Positions 9,291 to 20,945 are shown, counted from the stretch's first letter. The stretch: DNA of 64,000 nt from Adiantum capillus-veneris (GCA_014529385.2 CM043944.1:169515740-169579739); one strand, 5' to 3'. Notes: generated by a model from the sequence alone, not told the origin. Numbers and translations are program-made.

Positions 9291-10645
9291 AATGCCTCCA
9301 CCCATTTATGACTTTATTTCATTTCAAAATGAGCAAAAAATGAATAACAAGGATGGGGGCTTAATGAATTCCATCCCACCATGCCCCCTTGTTCGAGATG
9401 TTTCCATGAATCTGGTTGATTATCCTGTTTTCTATCCATTTGCTCCCCTAGCTTCTGTCCTTTTCCCTCTCTTTGGACATATTCACCCCGTGTGGGCAGC
9501 CCTTTGGATCAGACAAAGCACTAATCAATGGTTTTTGGGCTTTCTTTCGCAGCTTCATTTCGGTTTTAAATCACCATCATTTCCCTTCTTTCCTTGCCAC
9601 ATTATAGATGGCATTGCGGGGCAATCCTTTATTACGTATTATAATAAACACTACAAAGGTAGTGATAAAGGTTAGAGGATGTGAAGGTGGAGTGGGAACG
9701 GAAGGATGCACGCAAAATAATTGCTACCTCCCCTCCCACGTAGGGGAATGAAAAAAGGTTAATCACCTATCCAAAAGCTATAAAAATGGTAACAATCATT
9801 AAGAAAGGAATAACCACTCCGAGACACCGAATGAATTCTCTGGGACACGTATAGCTCCCAGAGAACTCCTCCAGGATTGGTTGTGTTAGAAATAGAGAAA
9901 CCCCTAAGTACAACATCCGACAGCAATCTTGATTAGGGACCCTATGCTTTTATGGCAACGGTGATAGCGATGGAAATATATATTGTTTGCACAAAGAATT
10001 AAACCTCGAAAAGGAAGCGAGTCTACCCCATCCCCCCTGTTCTTCATCACATTGATGAAATAAATTAAAACTTAGTAAAGTTTGGATACTGTTAGGATCC
10101 CAAAAACGGGCTCAAGCAAGATAACACCAAGGCCTCACTCTTATCTAAGTTGTTGCCTTCCACTACTCATACATTAGCAACCTCTCCTTTCCTAGGAAGC
10201 CGTGTAATAGCCTAACAGAGGCACCAGGGTATGATGCTTGATCTTTTCAATGCAATGGTTTCCATCTATCTCTACCACTATTTCCCTAATCCCCAACGAG
10301 GTTCTTGTAATAAATAGATAGGGTAGTTATGTAAGTTTTAATGCCTAGCTACTCTGGGATGATGCCACTAAGCTTCATGAAATTATATTTAATATTCAGT
10401 GTGATGAGGTTAAGTTAAAATTTTTAACTAAGTAAAAGAAACACAATTCTTTAAATAAAGACCACGAAAGGAAGGCGGGATAGTTGTAACACAGATTACA
10501 AGCAAGCACGAGTGAGACACAAAAATTCACTTATTTCCTCTCTATCTTCATTGCAGTGCACTATTTTAATAGTATTAGTCTAGCTTAGATGTGTTGCCAC
10601 ATTTAGGCTCTGACTATCAATGTGGTAGTAATATATACAAAAAGA
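9291..10645. other. Stretch without confident gene
   Basis: A plus-strand frame at 9286-9675 (129 codons, aromatic- and Pro-rich, overlapping the tRNA 3' end) matches nothing I know and is probably chance. The rest is AT-rich DNA with no recognised feature. Confidence 0.45.
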
Positions 10646-10649
10646 AAAT

Positions 10650-11072
10650 CAAATAGGCGAGCCACTCGACATCAACCTTGCAACATACAAGATCACGCCA
10701 CTCCGCAACCTATAGAGAGCTTGAGGAGGCGTCCAAGGGATGGATTTTGCATAGAGGCCATCATAGGCTCTGGAGGCTTCGGCAAAGTGCCACCTTGACT
10801 GATGAAACTTTGTGGTCAAGAAGTTCTGCCATCATATCAATGATAGGGGTGAGCTTAAAGATTTCAGGGCAAAGCTAGAAACATTAGGGAAGATCAAGCA
10901 TCCCAACCTTGTCTCGTTGTTGGGTTACTGCAAGATAGCAAATGATAGGTTGCTCATCTATGAATATATGGAAAATGGTAGCTTAAACAGGTGGCTTCAT
11001 GGCAACAATAGGAAGCAAGATCATCCTAATAAGCAGGCCGCTGTCGCAATGAGGCTTAGTTGGGAGAGTTAG
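10650..11072 (+). pseudogene. Receptor-like kinase N-lobe fragment (BRI1/PSKR/EMS1 type)
   Basis: A glycine-rich loop GSGGFGKV is encoded at 10766-10789. A different frame from 10812 gives a VxKK-like segment and then [20 protein letters not shown] and a YEYMENGSL block, the hallmark of the N-lobe and hinge of plant LRR receptor kinases in the BRI1/PSKR/EMS1 group. The frame changes between the two parts, a stop follows at about 11070, and the catalytic loop (HRD) and DFG are absent. It is a broken fragment. It sits upstream of the LRR pieces, the reverse of normal gene order, so it probably belongs to a separate upstream copy. Confidence 0.75.
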
Positions 11073-11309
11073 AAAAGGATCACTCTGGGCACATCCAATT
11101 TCACGAGAATTGGTATTGTAGCTTCGTAGAGTGGGTTCGATGATTCATCATCAAGTTGTTGACAAAAATCCATGATCAATGTCAAAAAGTACCTCACCCG
11201 GGTTCGGTTCATCCAGCCGCTATTTTTTTTTTAATAGCGAAGGGAGAACATGCGTAGTACAACAGGGAGTGGATTTGTAATCCTTGGAAAGGGAAGGGTT
11301 TGATTGCAT

Positions 11310-12470
11310 TTTTTACAAGGCTTTTGCACAACAACTTCTTTGGAGTTCTCTCCTCCATTGCGGCACCCTTTCCTTCATGGCTTAACGTTTCAAAAACAAA
11401 AGCCTTTTAGGCAGCCTCCCGATGGGTATTGGCCAATGCAGGACACTTAAACATCCTAATATTTCCTTTAATCAAGGAACTTGCAAAATACCTCTTAAAG
11501 CCTTCTTATTATCTACCTTGAACCTCACAACTGCCATAGTTGGTAGTTTCTCACACCTAACTCTGTTAGATCTCTCTAAATTTTTTATAACATGCCCAAT
11601 TCCCATATCCCTCAGCTCCTGCCAACGCTTGCACCATGTCTACATCTTCTTGAACTCCTTCATCGGAAATATTCCCACCATCTTCAACCAGCTAGTAATC
11701 CTAGAGGTGCTTTTTGTCTCCAAAAACAATCTCACAGGCGCAATACCACCCGATTTTGTGGATTCTTTACACCAGCTTAAGAAGCTGGATCTTTTGGCAA
11801 CAAGAAGAAAAAAGATAATCCCAATTGCCAGCTTTGCATAAGCTTGTATTGAGCTTCAACAAGTTCACGAGGCCTCTTCCTGCATCCCTCCCCAACTCCA
11901 GTAGGTTAAAGGTACTTGACCTTAGTGCAAATGCCTTCACATGAAGTATTCCTGGCAAGATCTGTGGTCCTTCGCTCCGCATATTTCTATTAGCAGACAA
12001 TGATTTGTCTGGGGTGGAGCCCTTGGAAAGCTGCAGCAGCCTTGCTGCAATAGATTTCAGTTGCAACTTCATGACTTGCACCTTCCCAACATCGCTATCG
12101 GCTATGGCTAACATGAGAGAGATGCTTATGTAGGGCAACTTTATTGAGAAGGAAATTCCCATTGACATCTACAGGCGCAACAAGGCAATTATGGCTACTG
12201 GTGCTCAACCTCATCCTTATCAAGGACACCATCCCGCCCACCCTTTCAAACTGCAGCAGCCTAAAGTGGCTAACTCTTTCAAATTCAAACAACCGTCTCA
12301 CAACTCACATTCCTGTGGAGCTCAGGCTTATGTGCCAAGAATCAATTTTCTACATCTCAACAACAATTGATTGTCGGGCACAATACTGCCTACACTTGGG
12401 AACTCCAGGTATCTACCGTGGGTTGATCTCAGTGCAACGAGCTAGATGGTTCCGATGAGATGGTTATGCG
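11310..12470 (+). pseudogene. LRR receptor ectodomain pseudogene, copy 1
   Basis: Successive plus-strand pieces encode plant-type leucine-rich repeats. They are 11422-11841 (with LTLLDLSKF and NLTGAIPPDF), an out-of-frame segment near 11850-12110 (LVLSFNKFT, VLDLSANAFT, LLADNDLSG) and 12190-12460 (TIPPTLSNCSSLKWLTLSNS). Frame shifts and stops separate them. The last block parallels the better preserved 13294-13560, so copies 1 and 2 arose by tandem duplication. The order of repeats and the IPPTLSNC/IPPELG phrasing fit BRI1-like receptors. Confidence 0.75.
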
Positions 12471-12517
12471 ACACCGAAAGCTTTTTGTGGTAAGGAAAAT
12501 ATTTCATTATACTTTCT

Positions 12518-12885
12518 TTGGATTGAAGGGAGCTTTGAACTAAAATAAACTTTGGACCGAAGGGAACTCTTTCTCCCTGGATGGAAGAGAACTACCCTAG
12601 GCTAGGAAGCCACCTCACCTTAAATTGAAGGGAGCTAAGCTATTTAGTATCGCTTGGACTGAAGGAAGCTGGCAAGAAAGCCTTCCTTTGGGAGCTACTT
12701 TTCTTTGGACTAAAGGTAGCTCCTCATGTCTTATCATGTTCTTCGGACTAAAGGGAGCTATTTCATTGATGTCTTATTATGTTAATTTGGACTAAAGGGA
12801 GCTCTTTCATTGATGTCATGAGTGAAGGGAGCTCTTTCATTGATATCTTATCATGCTAATCTGGACGGAAGGGAGCTGCTCTCTT
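12518..12885 (+). repeat. Degenerate tandem repeat around GGACTAAAGGGAGCT
   Basis: At least eight variants of TTGGACTRAAGGGAGCT occur at irregular spacing. The last four carry an additional CTTTCATTGATGTCTTAT tail. The block separates the two LRR copies. Confidence 0.75.
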
Positions 12886-12939
12886 CTCTCTTGTTAGACT
12901 AAAAGAAAGTTACTTTTTATCCCATACCACAGAAAGCAT

Positions 12940-13812
12940 CTTGCCCTTCTTTTGTGGTCCTTCTCTTCAGAAGTTGCTACTTGCAGATAATGAATTTTCT
13001 GGGGCAGTGCCCTCGGACAGTTTAACCTTGTCACATTAGATATCATAATTTTGTGAACAGCAAAGCCACTGCCCATCTTCCCTTACTTGCAGGAAGGAGT
13101 GGGCCAATCTCATTTCATTGAGGGAGAAGACCTGACATCTGCTCAACGACAAGCCAACTATAGTTGCTGGTTCTCACCTTTTCAACGGCACGGCACAATT
13201 CTACCCACCTTGGCAAAAGTTGTAGCTTAGAGTAGCTTTCTCTCCTCACAAGCAACCTCTTTACATCAGAGGCAGCATTCCTTTAGTGGTCTCATGCTGC
13301 TGGCAAATCAATTACTTGCATCTGGGCCCTTGTCGGGCACCATCCCACCCACCCTCTCAAACTGTAGCAAGCTAGAATGGCTAACTATTCCAAACAATCG
13401 TCTCACAAGTTACATTCCGCCAGAGCTGGGGCTTATGCCAAGAATCAATTCTCTGCACCTTGGTAACAATTTTTTATCAGGCACAATTCCACCCACACTT
13501 GGAAACTGCAGGTATCTGGTGTGGTTGGACCTTAGCAGCAATGAGCTAGAGGGCATCATCCCCCACGAACTGACCGAGCAAGCAGGGAAGGTGATAGAGT
13601 ATCTATATGGAGATCTATGCACAGAGTATGGCTTGGGTTCAGCGCTTACCATGAGAGGAGTTCACCCCTTAAGGCTAAGCAAAAAAAATGAGCTATTGTT
13701 TCATGATCTACAAATCAATTTTCCACTATTGAGGGTAATATTTATTTTGTTGGGTTACTCTACCAAGGTGAGAATTTCTTTTGATTTTTGTTTTGTTTGC
13801 AAGGTACAATAG
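12940..13812 (+). pseudogene. LRR receptor ectodomain pseudogene, copy 2 (BRI1-like C-terminal LRRs)
   Basis: The first part (12945-13040) repeats the LLADNEFSGAVPS-type LRR also seen in copy 1. From 13294 an open frame of 172 codons carries three clean plant LRRs (GTIPPTLSNCSKLEWLTI, IPPELGLMPRINSLHL, GTIPPTLGNCRYLVWLDL). They are followed by a cap-like segment HELTEQAGKVIEYLYG that resembles the region after the last LRR of BRI1-family receptors. No transmembrane or kinase part follows; the frame runs into hydrophobic noise and stops at 13812. No signal peptide is present. Non-functional remnant. Confidence 0.75.
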
Positions 13813-13908
13813 TCATTCTTTATCTTTATCTTGTGTTGTTGATCTAAATGTTGTCTACCCCTTGCATGCAGAAAATGGGATGTTAGTAATCAACTAGGGA
13901 ATGTTATT

Positions 13909-14032
13909 TTGTATTAAGAAAAGCGTGGCCATTGGGTCCCCCCCCCCATTCATAGGTGTGTGATTGTGCGTATGCACACATGTGGAGAGGGTGGATTGTA
14001 GTCCTTGTAATCTCTCCAAGAAGATGAAAATT

Positions 14033-14103
<71 letters not shown>

Positions 14104-14135
14104 TAGATCTTGAGATCAAGATTTGTCAATGTTTA
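13909..14135 (+). repeat. Interspersed repeat with (TC)n(AC)n core, copy 1
   Basis: GAAAAGCGTGGCCATT, a GTATGCACACATGTGGAGAG segment, a (TC)n(AC)n tract at 14034-14102 and TTAGATCTTGAGATCAAG recur in the same order at 16784-17015. This shows a dispersed repeat that carries its own microsatellite. Confidence 0.7.
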
Positions 14136-15116
14136 GACAATCCATCAAGATAGATGATGGATCGTGTGAACATTGGTTCCAATAGCAATGTGACCTAGTA
14201 AGCACAATGAAAACAACTTGAAAAGGACATAAAGAAACCAAGAATTGAAATTGTACCACAACAACATTTAATAATTTCACGATTTCATGACATGGGAAAA
14301 AGGGCTAAATGTTATGATCTACATGTAGTATAAAGTATTTTAAAAGCTAAAAGCTATTAATATTGAAATGTCACCCAAAAGACATACCAAAATAATGATT
14401 TGTGCTCTGATGATTGTATAGTTGCAATACTCCCAAAACTCCCAATGGCTCTTTAGCAGCATTAAGTTCTTCATCTACCTCTATAAGATTAAGAACCTTA
14501 GCATAGCCCTTTGATTTTATCATAGGCACAACCAGTATCAAGCCAATTCCATGATGATTTGGACCACTTCACCTCTTCTTTTAAACAAGCTTCCAGCCAG
14601 CAATGCTCACACCCTCCCATAATGGTGTAGAACAAAGAAAAAGCCCATATGACGCAACACCATGAAGGGACTATCGAGTGCCCACTCCACTGTCAAGGGA
14701 GATGGTCATTCGCTTCTTGTTGGCAATCATTTGATGGATGTAGTCCCTAGTACAGATAAGAAGCCCTTGGCTATCACCGAGGCATGTGCGTTGGGAGAAC
14801 TGGCAGTAAGCTTCAAGATGACCTTGATCTTTTTCTTCGTCCTTGCCATCTCCTCGACAATCTCTATTTTGGAGGTATGATAAACAATTTGACATGCTAT
14901 GCAAGGTAAGCTATTGGGCTACTTGCCGTAGGCATTGCAGGCTTTGCAAGAGAGGGAGTCGCTAAGTACAAAGTTAAGAGGAGGGCGAGCCTGGGCGACA
15001 TTGCATTGCAAAATGAGTATAATGGTTTTGAAGACGATATCACAAATTATGTTGAGAAGTAGACAACACTCCATGTCTGAAGCTCTACCCTGCTCCTTTG
15101 ACACATTACCTAAAGT

Positions 15117-15118
<2 letters not shown>
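14136..15118. other. Stretch without recognisable gene
   Basis: Short frames on both strands (for example 14662-14880 and 14935-15243) show no family signature and the latter runs into a microsatellite. Nothing else seen. Confidence 0.5.
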
Positions 15119-15210
<92 letters not shown>

Positions 15211-15214
15211 ACAC
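15119..15214. repeat. (TC)n(AC)n compound microsatellite
   Basis: About 52 bp of TC followed directly by about 40 bp of AC with one ATAC interruption. Confidence 0.97.
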
Positions 15215-15280
15215 CGGGGCACCACCAATCGCCACTTGTATGACATTGGAAAGGCTTAAAATAAAAATGTCTTAAGAATG

Positions 15281-15524
15281 GCATCACAAATTTGAAGGCA
15301 GCGTAAATTTCAATGAACAACTGCCATGCGATGTCTTTAATGAGATAGGATGCGGCAACTATAGGGATGACGACGTAGAGGGAGGTGATGTTGCATGTCC
15401 ATGCATCACAAATTTAAAGGCACATTTACATAGCATGACTGCCATGCAATGTCTTTGATGTGATAGGATGAGGCAACTATAGGGACGATGACATAGAGGG
15501 AGGTGATGCAACATGTCTGTGCAA
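15281..15524 (+). repeat. Two-copy tandem repeat, 122-bp unit
   Basis: GCATCACAAATTTRAAGGCA starts at 15281 and again at 15403. Both units contain ACTGCCATGCRATGTCTTTRATG and GAGGGAGGTGATG in the same order. Confidence 0.85.
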
Positions 15525-15573
15525 GCCCTCTAGCCGCTAGAAGCCGATGCGTACACATGCTGTAGTTGGGTCA

Positions 15574-15576
<3 letters not shown>

Positions 15577-15665
<89 letters not shown>

Positions 15666-15712
15666 GCGCACAGACACACACACACATACCCACACGCACC
15701 CACTCACTAACT
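15577..15712. repeat. (TC)n(AC)n(CG)n(CA)n compound microsatellite
   Basis: TC to about 15622, then AC, then about 20 bp of alternating CG (15650-15669), then CA. From about 15622 to 15686 the sequence is almost wholly alternating purine-pyrimidine. Confidence 0.95.
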
Positions 15713-15740
15713 CACTCACTCATGCACATGTAGCGGTGAG

Positions 15741-15773
<33 letters not shown>

Positions 15774-15792
15774 CACACACAGACACACACAA
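15741..15792. repeat. (TC)n plus CA-rich microsatellite
   Basis: About 30 bp of TC followed by CACA-rich sequence. Confidence 0.9.
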
Positions 15793-16235
15793 AAACGTGC
15801 ACGCGCATGCGGGCAGCTGCTGCAACTTAGCCTGAAAGATTCAACTAAGAACATTGAGCGTTGATTCCACCGAGGTGTATTTACGTGATGGACTTCAATT
15901 GAGAGTTGCAACATTGAAAGTGCAGACAAAGGTGTAGTTCGTTCAGCGCTGCAAGAGATGACGCATGGAGGCCCTCTCTTTCCTCCAAAATTTTAAGCTC
16001 CATATGTAGTAGAGATAGAAGAAGTAGATTGCATCTAAAATTTTTCATATGCATGTTTACCAAGTGTCTAAGCACAAAGCATTGTGTATTTGAGTGGATA
16101 TCTGATTGCTTGCAAAAAACGTAGGTTTTACGTGTTCCCACATACAAAAGTTTGAAATTCACCTTTAAATTCTAGTTTTGAAGATGAGGAAACCTACAAA
16201 GTTTAGGGAAAAGTCATTTAAACACAGTAAAGCTG
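15793..16235. other. Stretch without recognisable gene
   Basis: AT-rich, unique-looking sequence between microsatellites and the 90-bp tandem repeat. A segment near 15955-16005 (GATGACGCATGGAGGCC...AAATTTTAAGCTCCATAT) resembles 16730-16785. Confidence 0.5.
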
Positions 16236-16570
16236 TCGCAAATTTTCTCATACGTCTGTTTTTAAACTTAGGTTTAATGTAATCATACTTATAAATTTTG
16301 AGATTTAGCATTGTATTGTACGTTGCAACAAATTTTCTCATATGTCGATTTTTAAACTTAGGTTTGGTGTAATCCTACGTATAAATTTTGAGATTTAGTA
16401 TTGTATTGTATGTTGCCATAAATTTTCTCATATGTCGGTTATTAAACTTAAATTTAGTGTAATCCTACCTATAAATTTTGAGATTTAGCATTATATTGTA
16501 TGTGAATGCTCAAAGAAAACTTCGGTTTAGTGTAATCCTTTCTATTAATTTTGAGATTTATCTATAAGAT
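16236..16570 (+). repeat. Tandem repeat, 90-bp unit, nearly four copies
   Basis: AAATTTTCTCATAYGTC starts at 16240, 16330 and 16420, exactly 90 bp apart. Each unit continues with TTAAACTTARRTTT, GTGTAATCCTAC and ATAAATTTTGAGATTTAG. A fourth, shortened unit ends near 16570. Confidence 0.92.
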
Positions 16571-16783
16571 CATTTAATATTTTAAAATGGAAATAACATT
16601 TAAGGTAAGTCTCCATCATGGCCTGAAAACAATGAAAGTCTCCCTAACTCAACACAACACTTCTTTTAGAAAGCCAAAAACTTCAAAAGATTCAAACTCT
16701 AAAAGCTTCAAAGCTCAAATCTTTCAATGCATGACACGTGGAGCCCCTCTCCGTTCTCAAAAATTTTAAACTGCATTATATAT

Positions 16784-16837
16784 ACTAGTGTTTGACCCAC
16801 GTGTTGCTGCGGCCAAGAAAAGCATGGCCATTCGGTT

Positions 16838-16877
<40 letters not shown>

Positions 16878-16943
16878 TTGTAGGTGTGGATAAGTGTCTG
16901 TATGCACATAAGTGGAGAGAGTGGATCACTCCAAAAAATTGAC

Positions 16944-16986
<43 letters not shown>

Positions 16987-17015
16987 TAGATCATGAGATC
17001 AAGGTTTGTCAAGTA
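16784..17015 (+). repeat. Interspersed repeat with microsatellite core, copy 2
   Basis: Begins ACTAGTGTTTGACCCACGTG, has AAAGCATGGCCATT, a (CA)n at 16840-16876, a TATGCACATAAGTGGAGAG segment, (TC)n at 16946-16981 and TTAGATCATGAGATCAAG. The order matches 13909-14135. A related head, ACTAGTATGTGACCCGCGCG, occurs at 24750. Confidence 0.7.
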
Positions 17016-17052
17016 TATCTTTGATATCTATTTACATCGAAAAAATTTATCT

Positions 17053-17074
17053 TCTCTCTCCCTCTCCCTCCCCC

Positions 17075-17123
<49 letters not shown>

Positions 17124-17133
17124 ACACACACAC
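17053..17133. repeat. (TC)n-rich microsatellite with short CA tail
   Basis: CT/CCCT-rich tract ending in a short ACAC run at about 17122-17133. Confidence 0.93.
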
Positions 17134-17331
17134 GGAGTTTTGAGGTGGAGACTTGTCAAGTAGATCTTTGAGACCTCTCTAAGTGAATAGAAAGAGGAAA
17201 CTATAATAACCATATTTGACTGTGTGGATTGGTTAGCAAAATTCCCTCTTAAAAACCAACTCTTAAAATAAAGACTTGTCACGTTAGAAATTTGAGATTT
17301 GTTAGTGTGTCCCTATGATATTAAAAACTCT

Positions 17332-17356
17332 CCCCCCCCCCCCCCCCCCCCCCCCA

Positions 17357-17396
<40 letters not shown>
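17332..17396. repeat. Poly-C, (TC)n, (AC)n tract
   Basis: Twenty-four C residues (17332-17355), then TC, then AC. It lies just upstream of the LINE remnant. Confidence 0.95.
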
Positions 17397-17499
17397 TGTG
17401 CTATTGCACAACCCCTCAATTACCCTCTTTGTTTCCTTCCATCAGTATTTCTCTCCCTATGGAAAAATTCAAACCCATAAGCAACTACCACTAGTGGGG

Positions 17500-19700
17500 A
17501 GTCAAAAAACAACTTCTTTTAGCGCAAGAAAAAGCACATGCATGTGGCAAGTTTTGGCAAAATCTAAAAGGCAAGCATGTTGAGAGCTTTGGTGACTTGA
17601 CTCTTGAGGATATGTATACGCATTGCAAGAACCTCTATGAGCAAACCAATGTTGAGAAGATGGAGTGTTGTAGCTCCCTTCCGTTTATGCCTCCCTTCTT
17701 TACCATTGAAGATGTATGTGTTGCGCTTGAGAAACTTGCTACCCACAAGGCAGGAGATCTTCAAGGTGTCAAGGCTGAAATGATTAAATGGACAAACAAG
17801 AAAACACGATATTGTATATGCGATATGTTTAACCTTGCACTTCAGCATGGCATGCCTTATGATTGGAGTGAAAATTGGATCAAACCTTTGCACAAAGGAG
17901 GAGATGTAAACAATGTGAACAACTATCGCACTATAATGGTTGGTTCTTTGATGGAAAAGTTATTTGGATGTATCATGAAGATGAAGATAAGTGAATGGGA
18001 TGAAAAGAACGGCAAACGTGCGCTAGACCAAGCAGGTTTTTGAAAGCATCATAGTACTATTGATCACCTTGTCACTCTTCGAGTTCTGATGGAAGCATCT
18101 CGATTGAAAGGAAAAAAGTTGTATTGTTGCTTTGTGGATTTCAAGAAATCTTTTGATATGGTACCGCGAGGAAATCTTTGGAGACATATGCAAAGCCTTC
18201 AAGTGCTGAGAGAATTTATGCATGCAGTCTTTCGCATCTACCAAAAAGTAATATGTCGACTACGTATGGGAGATGGAATTTCAAAATTTTTTGTAAGCAT
18301 CATTGGTGTCAAACAAGTATGCCCACTTTCCCCAACCCTCTTTGGGCTACTCATTGATGAATTGGAATGCATGGTTCTTGATTTTATGCAACAAGAAGGC
18401 ATAAAAGAGATTACGATCGGAAATGCGGTGATCATGCTTTTGCTTTATGCCGATGATGTAGTGCTCTTAGCACATACCTTAGAAGATGCACAAAAGCTTA
18501 TGAGTGTCTTGGAACGCTTTTGCCTACATAGCGGGTTGATCGTGAATGGATCCAAAACCAAGGTTATGCTTGTAAAGACCCTCAATGATGAAAATCCATG
18601 CATTGTATACAATAATGAGCAGCTTGAAGTGGTAGATAGCTTCAAGTACCTTGCCTTGAGGTTCCATCCAATCATAGATGGAAGGATTGCGCAATGCGTC
18701 GCTTGGAAGCCGGAAAGAGGGCATTTTATGCATTTGAGAACATGTGCAATGCTGGAGAGATCAAGTGTTGGGCTCTCAAAAAGTACCTCTTTGTTGACAC
18801 ATTGGTGACACCGGTGCTTCTTCATGGAGTGGAGGTGTGGGGTGGTATCATCGGGAGGTCTACTTGGAAAGAGTTTGAGAATGTCCAAAAACGTTTTCTC
18901 ACCAACTTTCTCCAAGTCAAGACACAAACACCCTACATGCTCTTACTTCTTAAGTCCGGATCGCTTCCCATTGAGGTCTTGGGCATGCAAAGGGTTGTGG
19001 AGTACATGCTTAAGACACAACGTAGCCCTTTGTATCGACTTCCTAGAATTGCATATGAAGCAAGTCAAACGGTCCAAAAGACATGCAAGAGCAAAATACT
19101 AAGTTCGGGGTGGATGCTTGACATCAAGAAATGGTTTGGAAGATGGGATGCATGTCACTTGGTCAAGGATGGATGGATCGACTCCCAAGTTAATGAGGCC
19201 TTCTTACAACGCCAATGTATCACTGCTTGGGAGAAATCCGGAGGTTCTCGCTTCAACCATTACACCACACACATTGCCCCAAACTACAAATCTCTCTTCT
19301 TCTCCGAGCGCGGTAACCGAACCCATCCCTACATCCTTGAGCCCATCCCATTGAGTGAGATCCACACCATTGCCTCTATTCATCTTAGCTCCCATTCTCT
19401 ACGCTGCGAGACAGGACGTTGGGGCACTGGCGAGGAGTCTCATTGACTTTGCACCTTATGCCCTCGTCAAGTGCGAGAGAGTGAGTACCACACACTACTT
19501 GCGTGCTCAGCTTTTGACCACATTAGCTCCTCTTTTTCCCATATATTGAGCCATGAGCTCTCCCTACATACCTTCCTCTCCTAACCACGATGTGGACTCT
19601 CTATTGCGATGCTCATTTCAGCCATTTTTGAGCATCGAGAGTCACTTATGATCTCCACTCACACCATGTGACATGTTCATTTGGTCCCGTAGGTCATATT
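17500..19700 (+). pseudogene. 5'-truncated LINE: reverse transcriptase and C-terminal region
   Basis: A plus-strand frame opens near 17516 and encodes the RT of a non-LTR retrotransposon. It has WIKPLHKGGDVNNVNNYR, the finger motif before LDQAGF, an FVDFKKSFD palm segment, GVKQVCPLSPTLFGLLIDEL and the catalytic YADD in LLLYADDVVLL (near 18445). A TGA at 18041-18043 replaces the Arg expected after AGF. A frameshift lies near 18690, after which the thumb/C-terminal frame continues to 19446. Beyond another TGA (19444-19446) the same frame gives a CX2C...HX4C zinc motif typical of LINE C-termini. No endonuclease or ORF1 is present: a 5'-truncated, dead copy. Confidence 0.88.
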
Positions 19701-19718
19701 TGACCTCCGAGGATGATA

Positions 19719-19723
<5 letters not shown>

Positions 19724-19806
<83 letters not shown>

Positions 19807-19830
19807 TGCGTGCACACACACACACACACA
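19724..19830. repeat. (TC)n(AC)n microsatellite at the LINE 3' side
   Basis: About 60 bp TC then AC interrupted by ATGCGTGC. Confidence 0.96.
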
Positions 19831-19919
19831 CATGCATTCAACCCCATGATCACCCTTTCTATCTCCCTCCATCAATCTTTCTCTCTTGATGGAAAAAAGG
19901 AAGCCCATAAGGAGCTACC

Positions 19920-19921
<2 letters not shown>

Positions 19922-19995
<74 letters not shown>

Positions 19996-20013
19996 CACAC
20001 ACACACACACACC
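19922..20013. repeat. (TC)n(AC)n microsatellite
   Basis: About 70 bp of TC followed by GCACAC..., with a short shared flank (CCCATAAGGAGCTACCA) that resembles 17477-17494. Confidence 0.96.
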
Positions 20014-20885
20014 CACATACACTCAAACTTAGGAAATTGTAATTGGAAGCATGATATACAAATTGTCTCTACAAAAATGTATATGTAATACAATTCTGAC
20101 AATTGATCCTTGTTGGGTATCTTCTCCAATAAGGATATGCTCAGTTGCATTCCAGGGTCTTGATCTCTTTATGTGGAATAAGTTTTCAAGATAAAAAATC
20201 TATCAAGCAATCGATGTCTCTATATGAAATAAATGTTCAAGAGTTCTATGTCAAAATGCAATGTCTTATATAGCACAAATCCAAGAGCCTCTCCCTCAAG
20301 AAAGTCGTTGAAATCATTATCTAGATATCCAAATTCCAATGGTAGTATAATGTTGCTCACATCACCTAATCTCATGAGTTCAAAGTCGCATTCTCAAATA
20401 ACACTTTTCATTTCCCTCAAATGAACCACCCTTTGATTTATTTCGAGCCTCAAAAATACGACCTCAGTAGCCAATAGTGTAACCATCTCAATCGAGCACA
20501 ATAATTTCTTCCTCTTTTAGTTTTCACAACCTTGGGTTCTTGAGCTATAATCAAGACTGTATCAATGTATATTAGGATACTTCATCTTTGGCTTTCCATA
20601 ATCTTTCCTTCATAGGGATGACATGTCTACAAACTCTAACACTGACACTCTTTTATTTTATGGAGTATGTGAAAGCCGAAGTAGCGAGTGCTAGTTAGAT
20701 AAATCATTTCTCATTGAAAAATGCATAACTATCTTTTTCCTTGAAATGGTAGTTAGATAAAGCAAGTGCTAGTTAGCCAAAGTAGCGAATGCTAGTTAGA
20801 TAAAGCATTTCTCATTGAAAAATACATAACTATCTTTTTTCTTGAAATGGTATGTAGTTGCTTTAGGAAGGCTGCTAGTTTGCCA
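20014..20885. other. Stretch without recognisable gene; internal short duplication
   Basis: AT-rich. GCGARTGCTAGTTAGATAAA followed by TCATTTCTCATTGAAAAAT occurs near 20682 and again near 20785. No coding match. Confidence 0.55.
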
Positions 20886-20888
20886 ATG

Positions 20889-20945
<57 letters not shown>

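Noticed and set aside
9286-9675. 129-codon ORF after the tRNA-Arg fold
   Set aside because: Overlaps the tRNA 3' end, is odd in composition and resembles no family; kept only as a remark in the stretch entry.
9837-9890. A possible kinase activation segment (GT...APE-like phrase)
   Set aside because: The match is only a few residues, in two frames, with no supporting kinase motifs around it.
13294-13812. Functional LRR receptor gene
   Set aside because: No signal peptide, transmembrane segment or kinase in frame; neighbouring LRR pieces are broken by stops and frame changes.
18445-18927. 160-codon minus-strand ORF
   Set aside because: Antisense shadow of the LINE reverse transcriptase, which has the real motifs on the plus strand.
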